DNA of 64,000 nt from Mobilibacterium timonense (lineage in GTDB: Bacteria; Bacillota; Clostridia; Peptostreptococcales; Anaerovoracaceae), in NCBI RefSeq assembly GCF_900155555.1, contig NZ_FUHN01000007.1, positions 372,073 to 436,072 of the forward strand. Direction: 5' to 3'. Below, piece by piece: positions 34,460-43,530 of the stretch; position 1 is the stretch's first letter, and each line of letters starts with the position of its first letter. A program made the translations under genes and the position numbers. Under the pieces are notes generated by a model, which was not told where the DNA came from, did no database searches, and saw only the letters and a program-made list of their open reading frames with translations.

Positions 34460-34939
34460 CTAAAAAACGACTGCCAGGTTGATCTTCGACACATCCTTTC
34501 TGTCGAATGACTCCTGACCGTCATCTGTGTCTATCACTATTCTGCCGTCCTCCAGGCCCCTGAGAGTGCCCTGGAACTGCTTCTTTCCGTTTGATGCCTT
34601 ATAGAGCTTCACTTCTACCAGCTCCCCGGCAAAGCGGGTAAAATCCCTGTCCTTGAGAAGCTCCCGATCCAGTCCCGGAGACTCCACTTCCAGGTCATAC
34701 CTGCCGTCTATTATATCCAGATCATCCAGAGAATCTCCCAGGTAGCGGGCGACATCCTCGCATTCCTCTATGCTCACGTACCGGTCTTCGCTGTCCTCGG
34801 GCTTGTCGAGCACCACTCTAAGCTTCCAGGCCGGGCCGGCCTTCTTGTATTCCACAAGATAGACCTCAAGGTCCTTTCCATCGATATGAGACTCCACGAG
34901 TTCTGTGATCTGACTGACGATCTGTTCTCTTTTAGCCAT
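34460..34939 (-). CDS. rimP: Ribosome maturation factor RimP
   Basis: A 159-residue 30S assembly factor. The two-domain RimP pattern is visible: VYLVEYKKAGPAWKLRVVLD, then YVSIEECEDVARYLGDSLD, DLEVESPGLDREL and a C-terminal SH3-like domain. The frame is open seven codons further upstream, but ATG 34939 preceded by AGGAG fits better. It is the first gene of the operon; a hairpin and promoter lie immediately upstream. Confidence 0.94.
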   Translation of the reverse strand: MAKREQIVSQITELVESHIDGKDLEVYLVEYKKAGPAWKLRVVLDKPEDSEDRYVSIEECEDVARYLGDSLDDLDIIDGRYDLEVESPGLDRELLKDRDFTRFAGELVEVKLYKASNGKKQFQGTLRGLEDGRIVIDTDDGQESFDRKDVSKINLAVVF

Positions 34940-34969
34940 GCTTCTCCTGTAAAAATGCATAACATAACT

Positions 34970-34995
34970 GAAAGAGTGGGTTGCCCCACTCTTTC
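34970..34995 (-). ncRNA. rimP-leader-like hairpin
   Basis: In the 5' UTR, GAAAGAGTGGG and CCCACTCTTTC form a perfect 11-bp stem with a GCAA tetraloop, about 30 bases before the rimP ATG. It is not followed by a T tract, so it is not a terminator. A conserved hairpin of this kind upstream of rimP is known as the rimP leader. The assignment is by resemblance and position. Confidence 0.6.
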
Positions 34996-35015
34996 TGAAT
35001 CAAACGTGCATAAAG

Positions 35016-35044
35016 AATATATCAAATAACTCTAGTATTTGCAA
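35016..35044 (-). promoter_or_regulatory. Promoter of the rimP-nusA-infB operon
   Basis: On the minus strand, TTGCAA (35044-35039) and TATATT (35021-35016) are separated by 17 bp. Transcription would start near 35009, just upstream of the rimP-leader hairpin. Confidence 0.65.
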
Positions 35045-35081
35045 TGGTTTTTTGCCTGTCCAACCACATTGTGACGGTATT

Positions 35082-38000
35082 TTACTGGAAAAGCTCAAAA
35101 ATCGATACCTGCGAGGATTCCGGCAGTCCCTCGAAGAGTCCGCAGCTCTTCAGATCGTCGATGTTCGTCTGTGAAAGGCTGGTCCTGCTCCTCACGTCAT
35201 CAATGGTGGTAAAAGGCGCCTCATCGTACGCCTCGCACAGCGAAACTGCGGCGGAATGGCCGATGCCGCTGACCGCCCCGAACGGGATGTTCACAGTGCC
35301 ATCCACAACGTTGAACCTGTCTGGAGCAGAAACGCCAAGGCATGGCATGGAAAACTCTATGTCGCGTGAGAACATCTCGTACATGACCTCATATACCGTG
35401 AGATGAGCCTTCTGCTTGGCCGTGATACCCGGCCCCATGGCGTACAGTGCGTCCATCTCCCTCTCCACGGCCCTGATACCACCCTTTGCGGCCTGGATGT
35501 CGAAGTCGTCGATCTTCGTAGAGAGATATGCGCAGTAGAACGCCGCCGGGTAGTGCACCTTGAACCAGGCCATTCGTATCGCCATCATGACGTATGCCGC
35601 CGCGTGCGCCCTCGGGAAAAGGTATTTCAGCGTCCTGCAGGATTCCACGTACCACTCCGGAACGCCGTGGCTGTACATGAGCTCGAGCTCGTCCTCCTTC
35701 AGTTCCCTGTTCTTTCTCACGTCCTCCATGATCCTGAAGGCGTCACTGTTGTCCAGGCCCTTGTTGATCAGGTAGTTCATGATGTCGTCACGGCAGGAGA
35801 TGACCTCGTCTATCCCTGCGATGTTGTTCTTTATGATGTCCTGGGCGTTGTTGGTCCACACGTCCGTTCCGTGAGAGAATCCGGAGATCTTGATCAGGGC
35901 CGAGATGGTCTTCGGCTGTACGTCGTCAAGCATGGCCCTGGTGAAGTTCGTCCCGAACTCTGGAATGGCAAAAGTCCCGTGCTTGAACCTGTAATCCGGA
36001 TTCTTGATGTTCAGTGCGTCCAGAGACGTGAAAATGCTTATGGTGGCCGGATCGTCCAGCTTTATTTTGAGCGGGTCCACTCCCGTCATGTCCTGCAGGT
36101 GCTTTATCATCTGGGGCACATCGTGGCCCAGGATATCCAGCTTGAGCAGGTTCTTGTCTATCTTGTGGTAGTCGAAGTGTGTGGTGATGATGTCCACATC
36201 CCTCTTATTCGCCGGCTTCTGTATCGGACAGAACTCGAAGATCTCGTGATCGTCAGGGACGACTATGATACCTCCCGGGTGCTGGCCCGTCGTCCTCTTC
36301 ACCCCGCTGCACCCCTTCACGAGCCAGTCCATGTCGTACTTGCTCATGGGGATCTGCTTCTCCTCGGCGTAGTGCTTCACGTAACCGTAAGCCGTCTTCT
36401 CCGCTATGGTCGAAACGGTCCCGGCCTTGTACACGTTCTTTTCCCCGAAGATCACGCCCACGTACTTGTGGGCCTGCGGCTGATACTCTCCCGCGAAGTT
36501 CAGGTCGATATCAGGCTCCTTGTTTCCCTTGAAGCCGAGGAATGTGGCAAAAGGGATGTTCAGGCCGTTTTTGTTCAGCTCGTGGCCGCAGCGAGGACAT
36601 TTCTTGTCCGGCATGTCGAAACCAACATCGTATTTCTCAACGTCATCTGTGAATTCCAGGTACTTACACTCCGGACAGATGTAATGCGGTCTCAGGGGAT
36701 TCACCTCCGTGATCCCCGCCATGGCGGCAGCAAATGAAGATCCAACGGAACCACGGCTTCCTACAAGGTATCCGTCCTCGTTGGACTTCTTTACCAGCAT
36801 CTGAGCGGCCACGTACATCACGGCGTACCCGTTGCCGATTATGGACTTCAACTCCGTGTCCAGCCTGTCCTGGATCGGCTCCGGCAGGGGATCTCCGTAG
36901 ATGCTCTTCGCTGTTTCATAACAGGTGTTCTTGAGGGTCTCCTCCGCCCCGTCGATGTGCGGAGGGTACTTTTCGGCAGGCACCGGCTGGAACGACTCGC
37001 ACATGTCGGCTATCTTATTCGTGTTGTCGATGACTATCTCTTCCGCACGGTCTCCAAGATATGAAAACTCATCCAGCATCTCCTGGGTGGTCCTGAGATA
37101 AAGGCTGTCGGAATTCGTATCCTTGAATCCAATGCCGGCCATTATGATGTTTCTGTTTACTGCCGCCTCCTTAGTGGGATAGTGGGAATCCGTTGTGGCC
37201 ACTGTGAGCTTGCCGAGCCTGTCCGCACAATGGAGTATCTTCAGATTGTTGTTGATAAGGTCTTCTCTGGATGAAACTATTCCCTCATCTATCATGAACT
37301 GATTGTTTCCAAGCGGCTGTATCTCCAGGTAATCGTAAAAGCCGGCAAGCTTGTCCAGTTCCTCATCTGTTGCGCCGTTCTCCACGGCCTTGTATATCTC
37401 TCCCGCCTCGCAGGCACTTCCTATGATCAGGCCCTCTCTGTATTTGCTGAGGACAGATCTGGGAAGCCTCGGCTTCTTGTAGAAGTAGTCGATGTGGGAG
37501 TATGAGACCAGCTTGTACAGGTTCTTGAGGCCGGTCTTGTTCTTTGCCAGCAGGATGATGTGATATGTCTTATGTTTCTTGATGTCTATGTTCCCGTCTT
37601 CGTCCCATGCGTCCTCGTCGGGATAGAGGTATCCCTCCATTCCATAGATCACCTTGATGTTCTTTCCCTTACCTTCAAGTTTTTTTGCGGTGTTTGCCGC
37701 ATCAGGGAAAGCCTGGACGACGCCGTGGTCCGTGATGGCCACAGCCGGCTGACCCCAGGCCGCCGCCTGCTCAACCAGCTTGTCCACCTCATTGAAGCCG
37801 TCGTTATCGCTCATCCTGGTGTGGACGTGGAGCTCTACCCGGCGTTTTTCACCAGGGTATCTCTCCTCCTTGCAGACGTTTGGTATAACATTGATGTTCC
37901 TGGCATCCATCAGAGCCTCGTGCTCGAACCTGTCGCTCTTGATCTTTCCAGAGACACGGACCCTGTCACCCTCCGAAAGGTTCTCGCTTACTTCCGCAAA

Positions 38001-38549
38001 CTTTTCCGGATCCATGAAGCTCTTTACGCCCATGGCTCTGTTGTGGTCCTCGATCTCCATCATGAAGATGACGCCCTTTTTGGCATCGCCCTTGCGATCC
38101 TTGTATGAGATCTCTTTTCCCTCCATGGAAAAAACGTCTCCGTCCACAATCACCTCTTCATCTGTGTCGGTGAGGACGAAGGCATCGCCATAGCTCATTG
38201 GGCTTCCTTTTATCATGCGGCCCTTTATCACCGGCGACTTCTCTCCCGAAGAGTCACTGCTGTTATCGCTCTTTTTTTCATCGATGCGCTGAACGACAGT
38301 TCTGTCCTGCTCCAGGATCCACTCGAAGTCGAGGCCTTCGATATCCTTCATCCCCTTCATGTATTCTTTCTTCATCCGGGATTCCAGATATTTGGGCACA
38401 GAAAAATTGAGCCTGACGCTCAGTGTCAGGACTCCCGTATGCCTGTTCAGCTTCGCTTCCTGTATTTGAAAATTCAGATCTTCCGGAGCCCTGCCCTGGG
38501 ACTTCGCCAGCACCTCGGGGTCCAGGACTCCTGATGGATCATTGATCAT
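35082..38549 (-). CDS. polC: PolC-type DNA polymerase III alpha subunit lacking the inserted exonuclease domain
   Basis: A 1155-residue replicative polymerase; PolC is usually about 1430. Order: a shortened N-terminal domain (1-150), OB domain (about 158-225), PHP domain starting at RRVELHVHTRMSDNDG (237-250) with AITDH (271-275), zinc-binding motif CPECKYL and CPRCG (625-654), palm aspartates in PDIDLNFAGEY (Asp680, Asp682) and LLKLDILGHD (Asp805), then fingers and C-terminal helix-hairpin-helix regions. Between IYGMEGYLYP (about 310) and HKTYHIILLAKN (about 326), where PolC normally carries the DEDDh exonuclease (VVFDVETTG), only about 15 acidic residues remain. ispG ends 3 bp before its ATG. 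Polymerase residues look intact. Confidence 0.93.
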   Translation of the reverse strand: MINDPSGVLDPEVLAKSQGRAPEDLNFQIQEAKLNRHTGVLTLSVRLNFSVPKYLESRMKKEYMKGMKDIEGLDFEWILEQDRTVVQRIDEKKSDNSSDSSGEKSPVIKGRMIKGSPMSYGDAFVLTDTDEEVIVDGDVFSMEGKEISYKDRKGDAKKGVIFMMEIEDHNRAMGVKSFMDPEKFAEVSENLSEGDRVRVSGKIKSDRFEHEALMDARNINVIPNVCKEERYPGEKRRVELHVHTRMSDNDGFNEVDKLVEQAAAWGQPAVAITDHGVVQAFPDAANTAKKLEGKGKNIKVIYGMEGYLYPDEDAWDEDGNIDIKKHKTYHIILLAKNKTGLKNLYKLVSYSHIDYFYKKPRLPRSVLSKYREGLIIGSACEAGEIYKAVENGATDEELDKLAGFYDYLEIQPLGNNQFMIDEGIVSSREDLINNNLKILHCADRLGKLTVATTDSHYPTKEAAVNRNIIMAGIGFKDTNSDSLYLRTTQEMLDEFSYLGDRAEEIVIDNTNKIADMCESFQPVPAEKYPPHIDGAEETLKNTCYETAKSIYGDPLPEPIQDRLDTELKSIIGNGYAVMYVAAQMLVKKSNEDGYLVGSRGSVGSSFAAAMAGITEVNPLRPHYICPECKYLEFTDDVEKYDVGFDMPDKKCPRCGHELNKNGLNIPFATFLGFKGNKEPDIDLNFAGEYQPQAHKYVGVIFGEKNVYKAGTVSTIAEKTAYGYVKHYAEEKQIPMSKYDMDWLVKGCSGVKRTTGQHPGGIIVVPDDHEIFEFCPIQKPANKRDVDIITTHFDYHKIDKNLLKLDILGHDVPQMIKHLQDMTGVDPLKIKLDDPATISIFTSLDALNIKNPDYRFKHGTFAIPEFGTNFTRAMLDDVQPKTISALIKISGFSHGTDVWTNNAQDIIKNNIAGIDEVISCRDDIMNYLINKGLDNSDAFRIMEDVRKNRELKEDELELMYSHGVPEWYVESCRTLKYLFPRAHAAAYVMMAIRMAWFKVHYPAAFYCAYLSTKIDDFDIQAAKGGIRAVEREMDALYAMGPGITAKQKAHLTVYEVMYEMFSRDIEFSMPCLGVSAPDRFNVVDGTVNIPFGAVSGIGHSAAVSLCEAYDEAPFTTIDDVRSRTSLSQTNIDDLKSCGLFEGLPESSQVSIFELFQ

Positions 38550-38552
38550 ATA

Positions 38553-39635
38553 CTACTTCCCGCTTTCCTTTCTCGTGTCTTCTTCTATCATTTCTACCAG
38601 AACACCGATCAGCTCATTCTCAGGAAGGGTGCGGACGACCTCTCCCCCGGCGATGATCAGCCCCTGGCCTCTGCCTCCGGCAATGCCGTAATCTGCATCC
38701 TTAGCCTCTCCAGGGCCGTTTACCACGCACCCCATGATGGCGACCTTGAGAGGCCTCAGCCCCAGAGTCTCTCTCTTTGCAGCCAATGGTGCCAGAGCGT
38801 CCTCAGCTCTGTTGGCGAGACCGATGAGGTCCACCTGTGTTCTACCACAGGTAGGACAGGATACGATCTCGATGCTCCTCTTTCTCAGACCTGCAGCCTC
38901 CAGTATCCTCCTGGCACAGTAGACCTCCTCTACCGGATCGGTGGTCAGCGACACCCTTATGGTGTCACCTATCCCGGCAAGCAGGAGACCTCCGATGCCT
39001 ACCGCCGATTTGATTATGCCATTTCTTGGTGTACCAGATTCGGTAATGCCGATGTGGAGTGGATAGTCGGTCATGTCCTTCAGGAGCATGTGACAGTCGT
39101 AGGTCATCCTGACGTCCGTAGACTTCACGGACAGCACCAGCTGGTCGTAATCCATCTCCTCTATCATGCCGAGAGTCCTGACTGCGCTCTCCGCAAGCCC
39201 ACGGGCAGTGACCCTGCCATATTTATCCACAAGGTCCTTTTCCAGCGAGCCTGAATTGACTCCTACACGGATCGGGATGTTCCTCTTTTTTGCCGCATCC
39301 ACGACCAGTTTAAGCTTGTCTCTGCCGCCGATGTTTCCCGGATTTATCCTTATCTTATCGGCGCCGGCGTCTATCGCCCTGAGGGCCATCCTGTAGTCAA
39401 AGTGGATGTCCGCCACCAGCGGCATGTCGGTCTGCCTGCGCACCCTGGCAAAGGAATCTGCCGCCTCGTTGTCGGGCACCGTGACCCTGACGATCTGACA
39501 GCCCGCCTTTTCAAGCTCTCTGATCTGCGCCAGCAGAGCCTTTTCGTCTCTTGTGTCCACGTTTGTCATGGACTGTATTGAGACCGGCGCTCCTCCTCCG
39601 ATGAGGACGCCGCCGCAATTCACCTGTTTAGTCAT
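38553..39635 (-). CDS. ispG: (E)-4-hydroxy-3-methylbut-2-enyl-diphosphate synthase
   Basis: A 360-residue iron-sulfur enzyme of the MEP pathway, converting MEcPP to HMBPP. TIM-barrel part: PVSIQSMTNVDTRDEKALL, ADIHFDYRMALRAIDAGADK and IRINPGNIGG. The [4Fe-4S] cysteines appear in IVSCPTCGRTQVDL and IMGCVVNGPGEAKDADYG. Length is normal. It lies between rseP and polC; its product is the substrate of the IspH part of the fusion protein at 3000-4994. Confidence 0.96.
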   Translation of the reverse strand: MTKQVNCGGVLIGGGAPVSIQSMTNVDTRDEKALLAQIRELEKAGCQIVRVTVPDNEAADSFARVRRQTDMPLVADIHFDYRMALRAIDAGADKIRINPGNIGGRDKLKLVVDAAKKRNIPIRVGVNSGSLEKDLVDKYGRVTARGLAESAVRTLGMIEEMDYDQLVLSVKSTDVRMTYDCHMLLKDMTDYPLHIGITESGTPRNGIIKSAVGIGGLLLAGIGDTIRVSLTTDPVEEVYCARRILEAAGLRKRSIEIVSCPTCGRTQVDLIGLANRAEDALAPLAAKRETLGLRPLKVAIMGCVVNGPGEAKDADYGIAGGRGQGLIIAGGEVVRTLPENELIGVLVEMIEEDTRKESGK

Positions 39636-39667
39636 TTCTATCTCCCGTCATTAAATGAGAGAAGCCG

Positions 39668-40681
39668 TCACAGCAGCTTCGTTATGTCGTGCCAAGTTAT
39701 GAATATGAACAGGGCAAATAGTATAGCCATTCCGGCCAGGTGCACATAACCTTCCATGGCATCCGTTATCCTGTTGCCGGACAGCTTCCGCACTATCACG
39801 AAAAGAATGCGTCCACCATCCAGTGCCGGAAGCGGCAGCAGATTTACCACGGCCAGGTTGAGGCTGACCAGCGCCACCAGATAAAGGATGGTCACGATGC
39901 CATTTGCTCTGGCCTTGTCCACGATGGTCACCAGTCCCACCGGCCCGGATACGTCGTCGGCTGTCAGCTTTCCGCTGAACAGCTGTCCGAAGGCCTTCAG
40001 CATCGACTTGTTGAGCTCCCAGGTCGCAACGCCTCCGTAGTATACACACTTGAAGACGTTCCTGGATCTTCCCGCCTGGATGCCTATTATGTACCTGCCC
40101 GTGCCGTCATCAGACTTTTCCATCGCGACAGAATAACTCTTCTCTTCACCGTCTCTGTCTACCACGATCTTCACCGGGGCGATGGGATCTGCCTTTTCCA
40201 GCTGCGTCACCGTATCTCCCCAGCTGGATACTTCGTTACCGTTCACCGAGACTATCTCGTCTCCCTGGCGGATCCCCGCCTGGTACGCCGGACCGGACTT
40301 GTCCACGCTGGACAGCTGATTCGTCGGGATGCCCATGATGGTCACAGCGATGATGATCGTGAGAAGGGCCACCAGGATATTGTTGAAGGCGCCGGCAAAA
40401 AGTATGACCAGCTTCCTCCACCACGCGGCATTTCCGAAAGCTCTGGGATCATCGTTCCCTTCCTCGTCTTCTCCTTCCATAGCGGTATATCCCCCAAGAG
40501 GAATGGCCCTCAGGGAATAAAGGGTCTCCCCCTTCTGCTTCTTCCACAGAGCGGGTCCCATGCCGACTGCGAACTCGTTCACTTTCACGCCCATCTTCTT
40601 GGCCGCTACCATGTGTCCGAATTCGTGGGGTATGACCAGGATCATGAAAAGAATTACCGTAAGTATGATCGTTATTACCAT
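39668..40681 (-). CDS. rseP: RIP metalloprotease RseP (site-2 protease family)
   Basis: A 337-residue intramembrane zinc protease. The first helix carries HEFGH (IPHEFGHMVAAKKMG) and the third conserved helix carries LPLPALDGGRILF. A central PDZ domain (PAYQAGIRQGDEIVSVNGNEV) lies between them. About four membrane helices. Relatives cleave anti-sigma factors and leftover signal peptides. It sits between dxr and ispG, its standard place. Confidence 0.95.
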   Translation of the reverse strand: MVITIILTVILFMILVIPHEFGHMVAAKKMGVKVNEFAVGMGPALWKKQKGETLYSLRAIPLGGYTAMEGEDEEGNDDPRAFGNAAWWRKLVILFAGAFNNILVALLTIIIAVTIMGIPTNQLSSVDKSGPAYQAGIRQGDEIVSVNGNEVSSWGDTVTQLEKADPIAPVKIVVDRDGEEKSYSVAMEKSDDGTGRYIIGIQAGRSRNVFKCVYYGGVATWELNKSMLKAFGQLFSGKLTADDVSGPVGLVTIVDKARANGIVTILYLVALVSLNLAVVNLLPLPALDGGRILFVIVRKLSGNRITDAMEGYVHLAGMAILFALFIFITWHDITKLL

Positions 40682-40694
40682 ATAGTTTCCGTTC

Positions 40695-41840
40695 TTACAG
40701 GCCCAAGGCCTCTCTTACGTCCCTTCGCGCTCTGCCGTCCACGTCGAGGAGCTCCTCCACAGAGGAGGCCCTCCCCGCCTGATACCGATCCATAAGCGTC
40801 TCAAGGGTGTTCTGTATGTCCAGGAAGCCTATGCGGCCCTTAAGGAAGTGGTGCACGAGCTCCTCGTTCGCCCCGTTCATGTAGCACGGAGCCGTCCCCC
40901 CCTCCTTTATGGAGGAATATGCTATATCGATGCACTTGAAAACGTCTCTCCGAGGCTTTTCGAAGTGGAGCACCGGGGCTTCCGTGAAAAAGTCCAGGCT
41001 GTCCCCTCCGAAGTCCACACGCTTCGGGTATCCCAGGGCATAGCTTATCGGGAGCCTCATGTCCGGCAGGCCCATCTGAGCGATCACAGATGTGTCCTCG
41101 AATTCCACCATTGAGTGTACGATGCTCTCAGGGTGGACGTGGATCTCTATCCTCTCAGGGTCAACGTCAAAGAGCCACCTGGCTTCTATGACCTCAAGGC
41201 CTTTGTTCATCATGGTGGCCGAATCGATGGTTATCTTGTTACCCATGGACCACTTCGGATGGTTGAGCGCCTGCTCAAGAGTCACCTGCTCAAGCTCCTC
41301 CCGTGAACATTTCCTGAACGGACCTCCTGACGCCGTGAGGAGTATCCTCTTTACACCGGATCCCCCTCGGGACTGCAGACATTGGAATATTGCACTGTGT
41401 TCGCTGTCCACAGGGATGATGGAGACTCCTTTTTCCGCAGCGAATGATGTTATGATCTCACCCCCCGCCACGAGTGTCTCCTTGTTGGCGAGAGCGATGT
41501 CCCTGCCCTGAGATATGGCCTCATACGTAGGAACCATGCCGCTTATCCCCATGAGGGAATTGATGATCATGTCACAGTCAACGTGGGTGATGTCTCTCAG
41601 CCCCCGGCTGCCGCAGTACACCTGGAGCCCTGAAAACTCCTTTTCCAGAGCCATGGCATCCTCTTCTCTCTCCACGGCGACCGCCTGAGGTGAAAACTCT
41701 CTTATCTGTTCTCTCAGCTCCCGTATCCTCGACCTGCACGTAAGGCCGGCCACCTGGAACTTGTCGGGGTTGCTTCTAATCACGTCCAGGGCCTGAGTCC
41801 CTATGGACCCGGTGCTTCCCAGGATCAGTATTTTTTTCAT
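40695..41840 (-). CDS. dxr: 1-deoxy-D-xylulose 5-phosphate reductoisomerase
   Basis: A 381-residue enzyme that converts DXP to MEP with NADPH, the first committed step of the MEP pathway. Signatures: LGSTGSIGTQALDVI (nucleotide binding), ALANKETLVAGG, VDSEHSAIFQCL, LTASGGPFR, HPKWSMGNKITIDSATMMNKGLE, and the C-terminal domain. It is followed by rseP and preceded by cdsA. The 94-bp gap before it contains a CGTGACAG motif repeated about 21 bp apart. Confidence 0.96.
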   Translation of the reverse strand: MKKILILGSTGSIGTQALDVIRSNPDKFQVAGLTCRSRIRELREQIREFSPQAVAVEREEDAMALEKEFSGLQVYCGSRGLRDITHVDCDMIINSLMGISGMVPTYEAISQGRDIALANKETLVAGGEIITSFAAEKGVSIIPVDSEHSAIFQCLQSRGGSGVKRILLTASGGPFRKCSREELEQVTLEQALNHPKWSMGNKITIDSATMMNKGLEVIEARWLFDVDPERIEIHVHPESIVHSMVEFEDTSVIAQMGLPDMRLPISYALGYPKRVDFGGDSLDFFTEAPVLHFEKPRRDVFKCIDIAYSSIKEGGTAPCYMNGANEELVHHFLKGRIGFLDIQNTLETLMDRYQAGRASSVEELLDVDGRARRDVREALGL

Positions 41841-41934
41841 AAACGTTCTTTCCTATCTTGCCTTCCTGTCACGTCTGTCTGTTCTTTCTGTCACGTCAGG
41901 CGCGCCTTCCATATCGTGGAATGCTACCACACGT

Positions 41935-42717
41935 CTATGGAAGGATGAAAACGATACTGTAATAGATGAATGGAGCAACGAAGATCACGCTGTCGAACCT
42001 GTCCATGATCCCGCCATGACCTGGTATGAGGTGACCGTAGTCCTTGATGCCCATCTTTCTCTTGAAGGCGCTGGCGGTCAGGTCTCCGCACTGGGAGACG
42101 ATGCCTCCCACAAGACCCATGATCAGGCATTCGTGGAAAAGCCCCGGCATGAAGAAATATCCGAAAAGGCCTCCGAAAACGGTTGCGCCGAGCGCTCCTC
42201 CTATGGCTCCCTCGATGGTCTTCTTAGGGCTCAGGTTCGGACACAGCTTGTGTTTTCCGAAGGCGTATCCCGTGAAGTAAGCCATGATGTCGGACCCGAA
42301 GGCCGCGATGAGCACCAGCCACACCAGCTCAGAATACGCAGTGTGGTCGATGAGCACTATATGATATGTAAAGAAAACGATGTAGACGATGCCTGTGAGG
42401 GTGGCCATGGAATCTTCCGGGGACCTGTTCACTATGTCCCAGCCGTACAGAAGGGAGGCCGTGATGGACAGGAGGATCCAGCCCATGAGGAACACAGGGT
42501 TATGACCGTTCACCAGGAAACCAACGTAAAGTATGGTTATCATGCAGTATGCGATCTTCCTGGACGGGCGTATTCCCATGTTGTTGAATCCGTTAAAGAA
42601 CTCCGTCACTCCTATGTAGGATACAAGCGCCGCCGCGATGAGCAGCGGGATCCCGCCGAAGTATACAACCAGGAGCAGGGGTACCATGCATATTCCAGAT
42701 ATTATCCTCGTCTTCAT
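41935..42717 (-). CDS. cdsA: Phosphatidate cytidylyltransferase
   Basis: A 260-residue membrane enzyme with about seven helices that makes CDP-diacylglycerol from CTP and phosphatidate, the precursor of anionic phospholipids. The family signature is complete near the C terminus: SAFKRKMGIKDYGHLIPGHG followed by GIMDRFDS. It starts 2 bp after uppS ends, so the two are coupled. Confidence 0.95.
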   Translation of the reverse strand: MKTRIISGICMVPLLLVVYFGGIPLLIAAALVSYIGVTEFFNGFNNMGIRPSRKIAYCMITILYVGFLVNGHNPVFLMGWILLSITASLLYGWDIVNRSPEDSMATLTGIVYIVFFTYHIVLIDHTAYSELVWLVLIAAFGSDIMAYFTGYAFGKHKLCPNLSPKKTIEGAIGGALGATVFGGLFGYFFMPGLFHECLIMGLVGGIVSQCGDLTASAFKRKMGIKDYGHLIPGHGGIMDRFDSVIFVAPFIYYSIVFILP

Positions 42718-42719
42718 TG

Positions 42720-43463
42720 CTACTTATCTTCCTTTTCTCTCCCGCCGAACCTTCTGTTGCGGTGAGTGTATTCATTCAGCATCTCTCTGTATTCGTCCTC
42801 TGAAAAGTCAGGCCACAGCGTATCTGTGAACATTAGCTCGCTGTATGCCGACTGCCACAGCAGGAAGTTGGACATCCTCTCTTCCCCGGAGGTCCTTATG
42901 ACCAGATCCGGATCCGGGATGTCACAGTGAAGGGATCCCGTGTACAGGTGAGCGCTGATCTCTTCCTCGGTAACATCTCTGCTGATCCCTGGTCCGTTTG
43001 TGACCTCTCTGTCTGCGAGCAGTTCGTTCACTGCCTTGACGATCTCGTCTCTCCCGCCGTAATTCAGCGCGATGTTGAAGTTCATGCCATTGCAGTGTTC
43101 GGTCTCCTTGAGGAGCTTGTCTATGCTCTTCACGGAATCGTCCGGGAGCATGCTGTAGTCTCCCAGAATGTTGATGTGGACGTCGTTCTCCACCAGCTCG
43201 GCCAGCTCGGACCTCACATACTTTACTATGAGCTTGAAGATGCCCGAGACCTCCTCGGTGCTCCTCTTCCAGTTTTCCGTGGAAAAGGCATACACTGTAA
43301 GGTTTTCGATCCCCATGTTCGAGGATGCGATCACTATCCTCTTCATAGCCTCCATTCCGGCATTGTGCCCCATGAGGCGCGGAACGCCTCTCTTCTTTGC
43401 CCATCTGCCGTTCCCGTCCATGATGATGCCAACAGAACGCGGAATATTGTTTTCTCCAGCCAT
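42720..43463 (-). CDS. uppS: Isoprenyl transferase (undecaprenyl diphosphate synthase)
   Basis: A 247-residue cis-prenyltransferase producing the C55 lipid carrier for cell wall synthesis. Motifs: IIMDGNGRWAKKRGVPRLMG with the catalytic Asp, YAFSTENWKRS and VIRTSGEERMSNFLLWQSAY. The frame extends 15 codons upstream, but ATG 43463 with AAGGTG upstream gives the family's usual start. It links the MEP pathway genes of this operon to wall synthesis. Confidence 0.95.
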   Translation of the reverse strand: MAGENNIPRSVGIIMDGNGRWAKKRGVPRLMGHNAGMEAMKRIVIASSNMGIENLTVYAFSTENWKRSTEEVSGIFKLIVKYVRSELAELVENDVHINILGDYSMLPDDSVKSIDKLLKETEHCNGMNFNIALNYGGRDEIVKAVNELLADREVTNGPGISRDVTEEEISAHLYTGSLHCDIPDPDLVIRTSGEERMSNFLLWQSAYSELMFTDTLWPDFSEDEYREMLNEYTHRNRRFGGREKEDK

Positions 43464-43530
43464 TTTATCACCTTCATTCAATAACAAAGCAAACGTGACC
43501 GCAGCCACGTTTGTCTTTCTTCCCAGCCAG

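Noticed and set aside
35403-36737. Long plus-strand frame of 444 codons opposite polC
   Set aside because: Antisense shadow of polC; composition is atypical and it lacks initiation signals.
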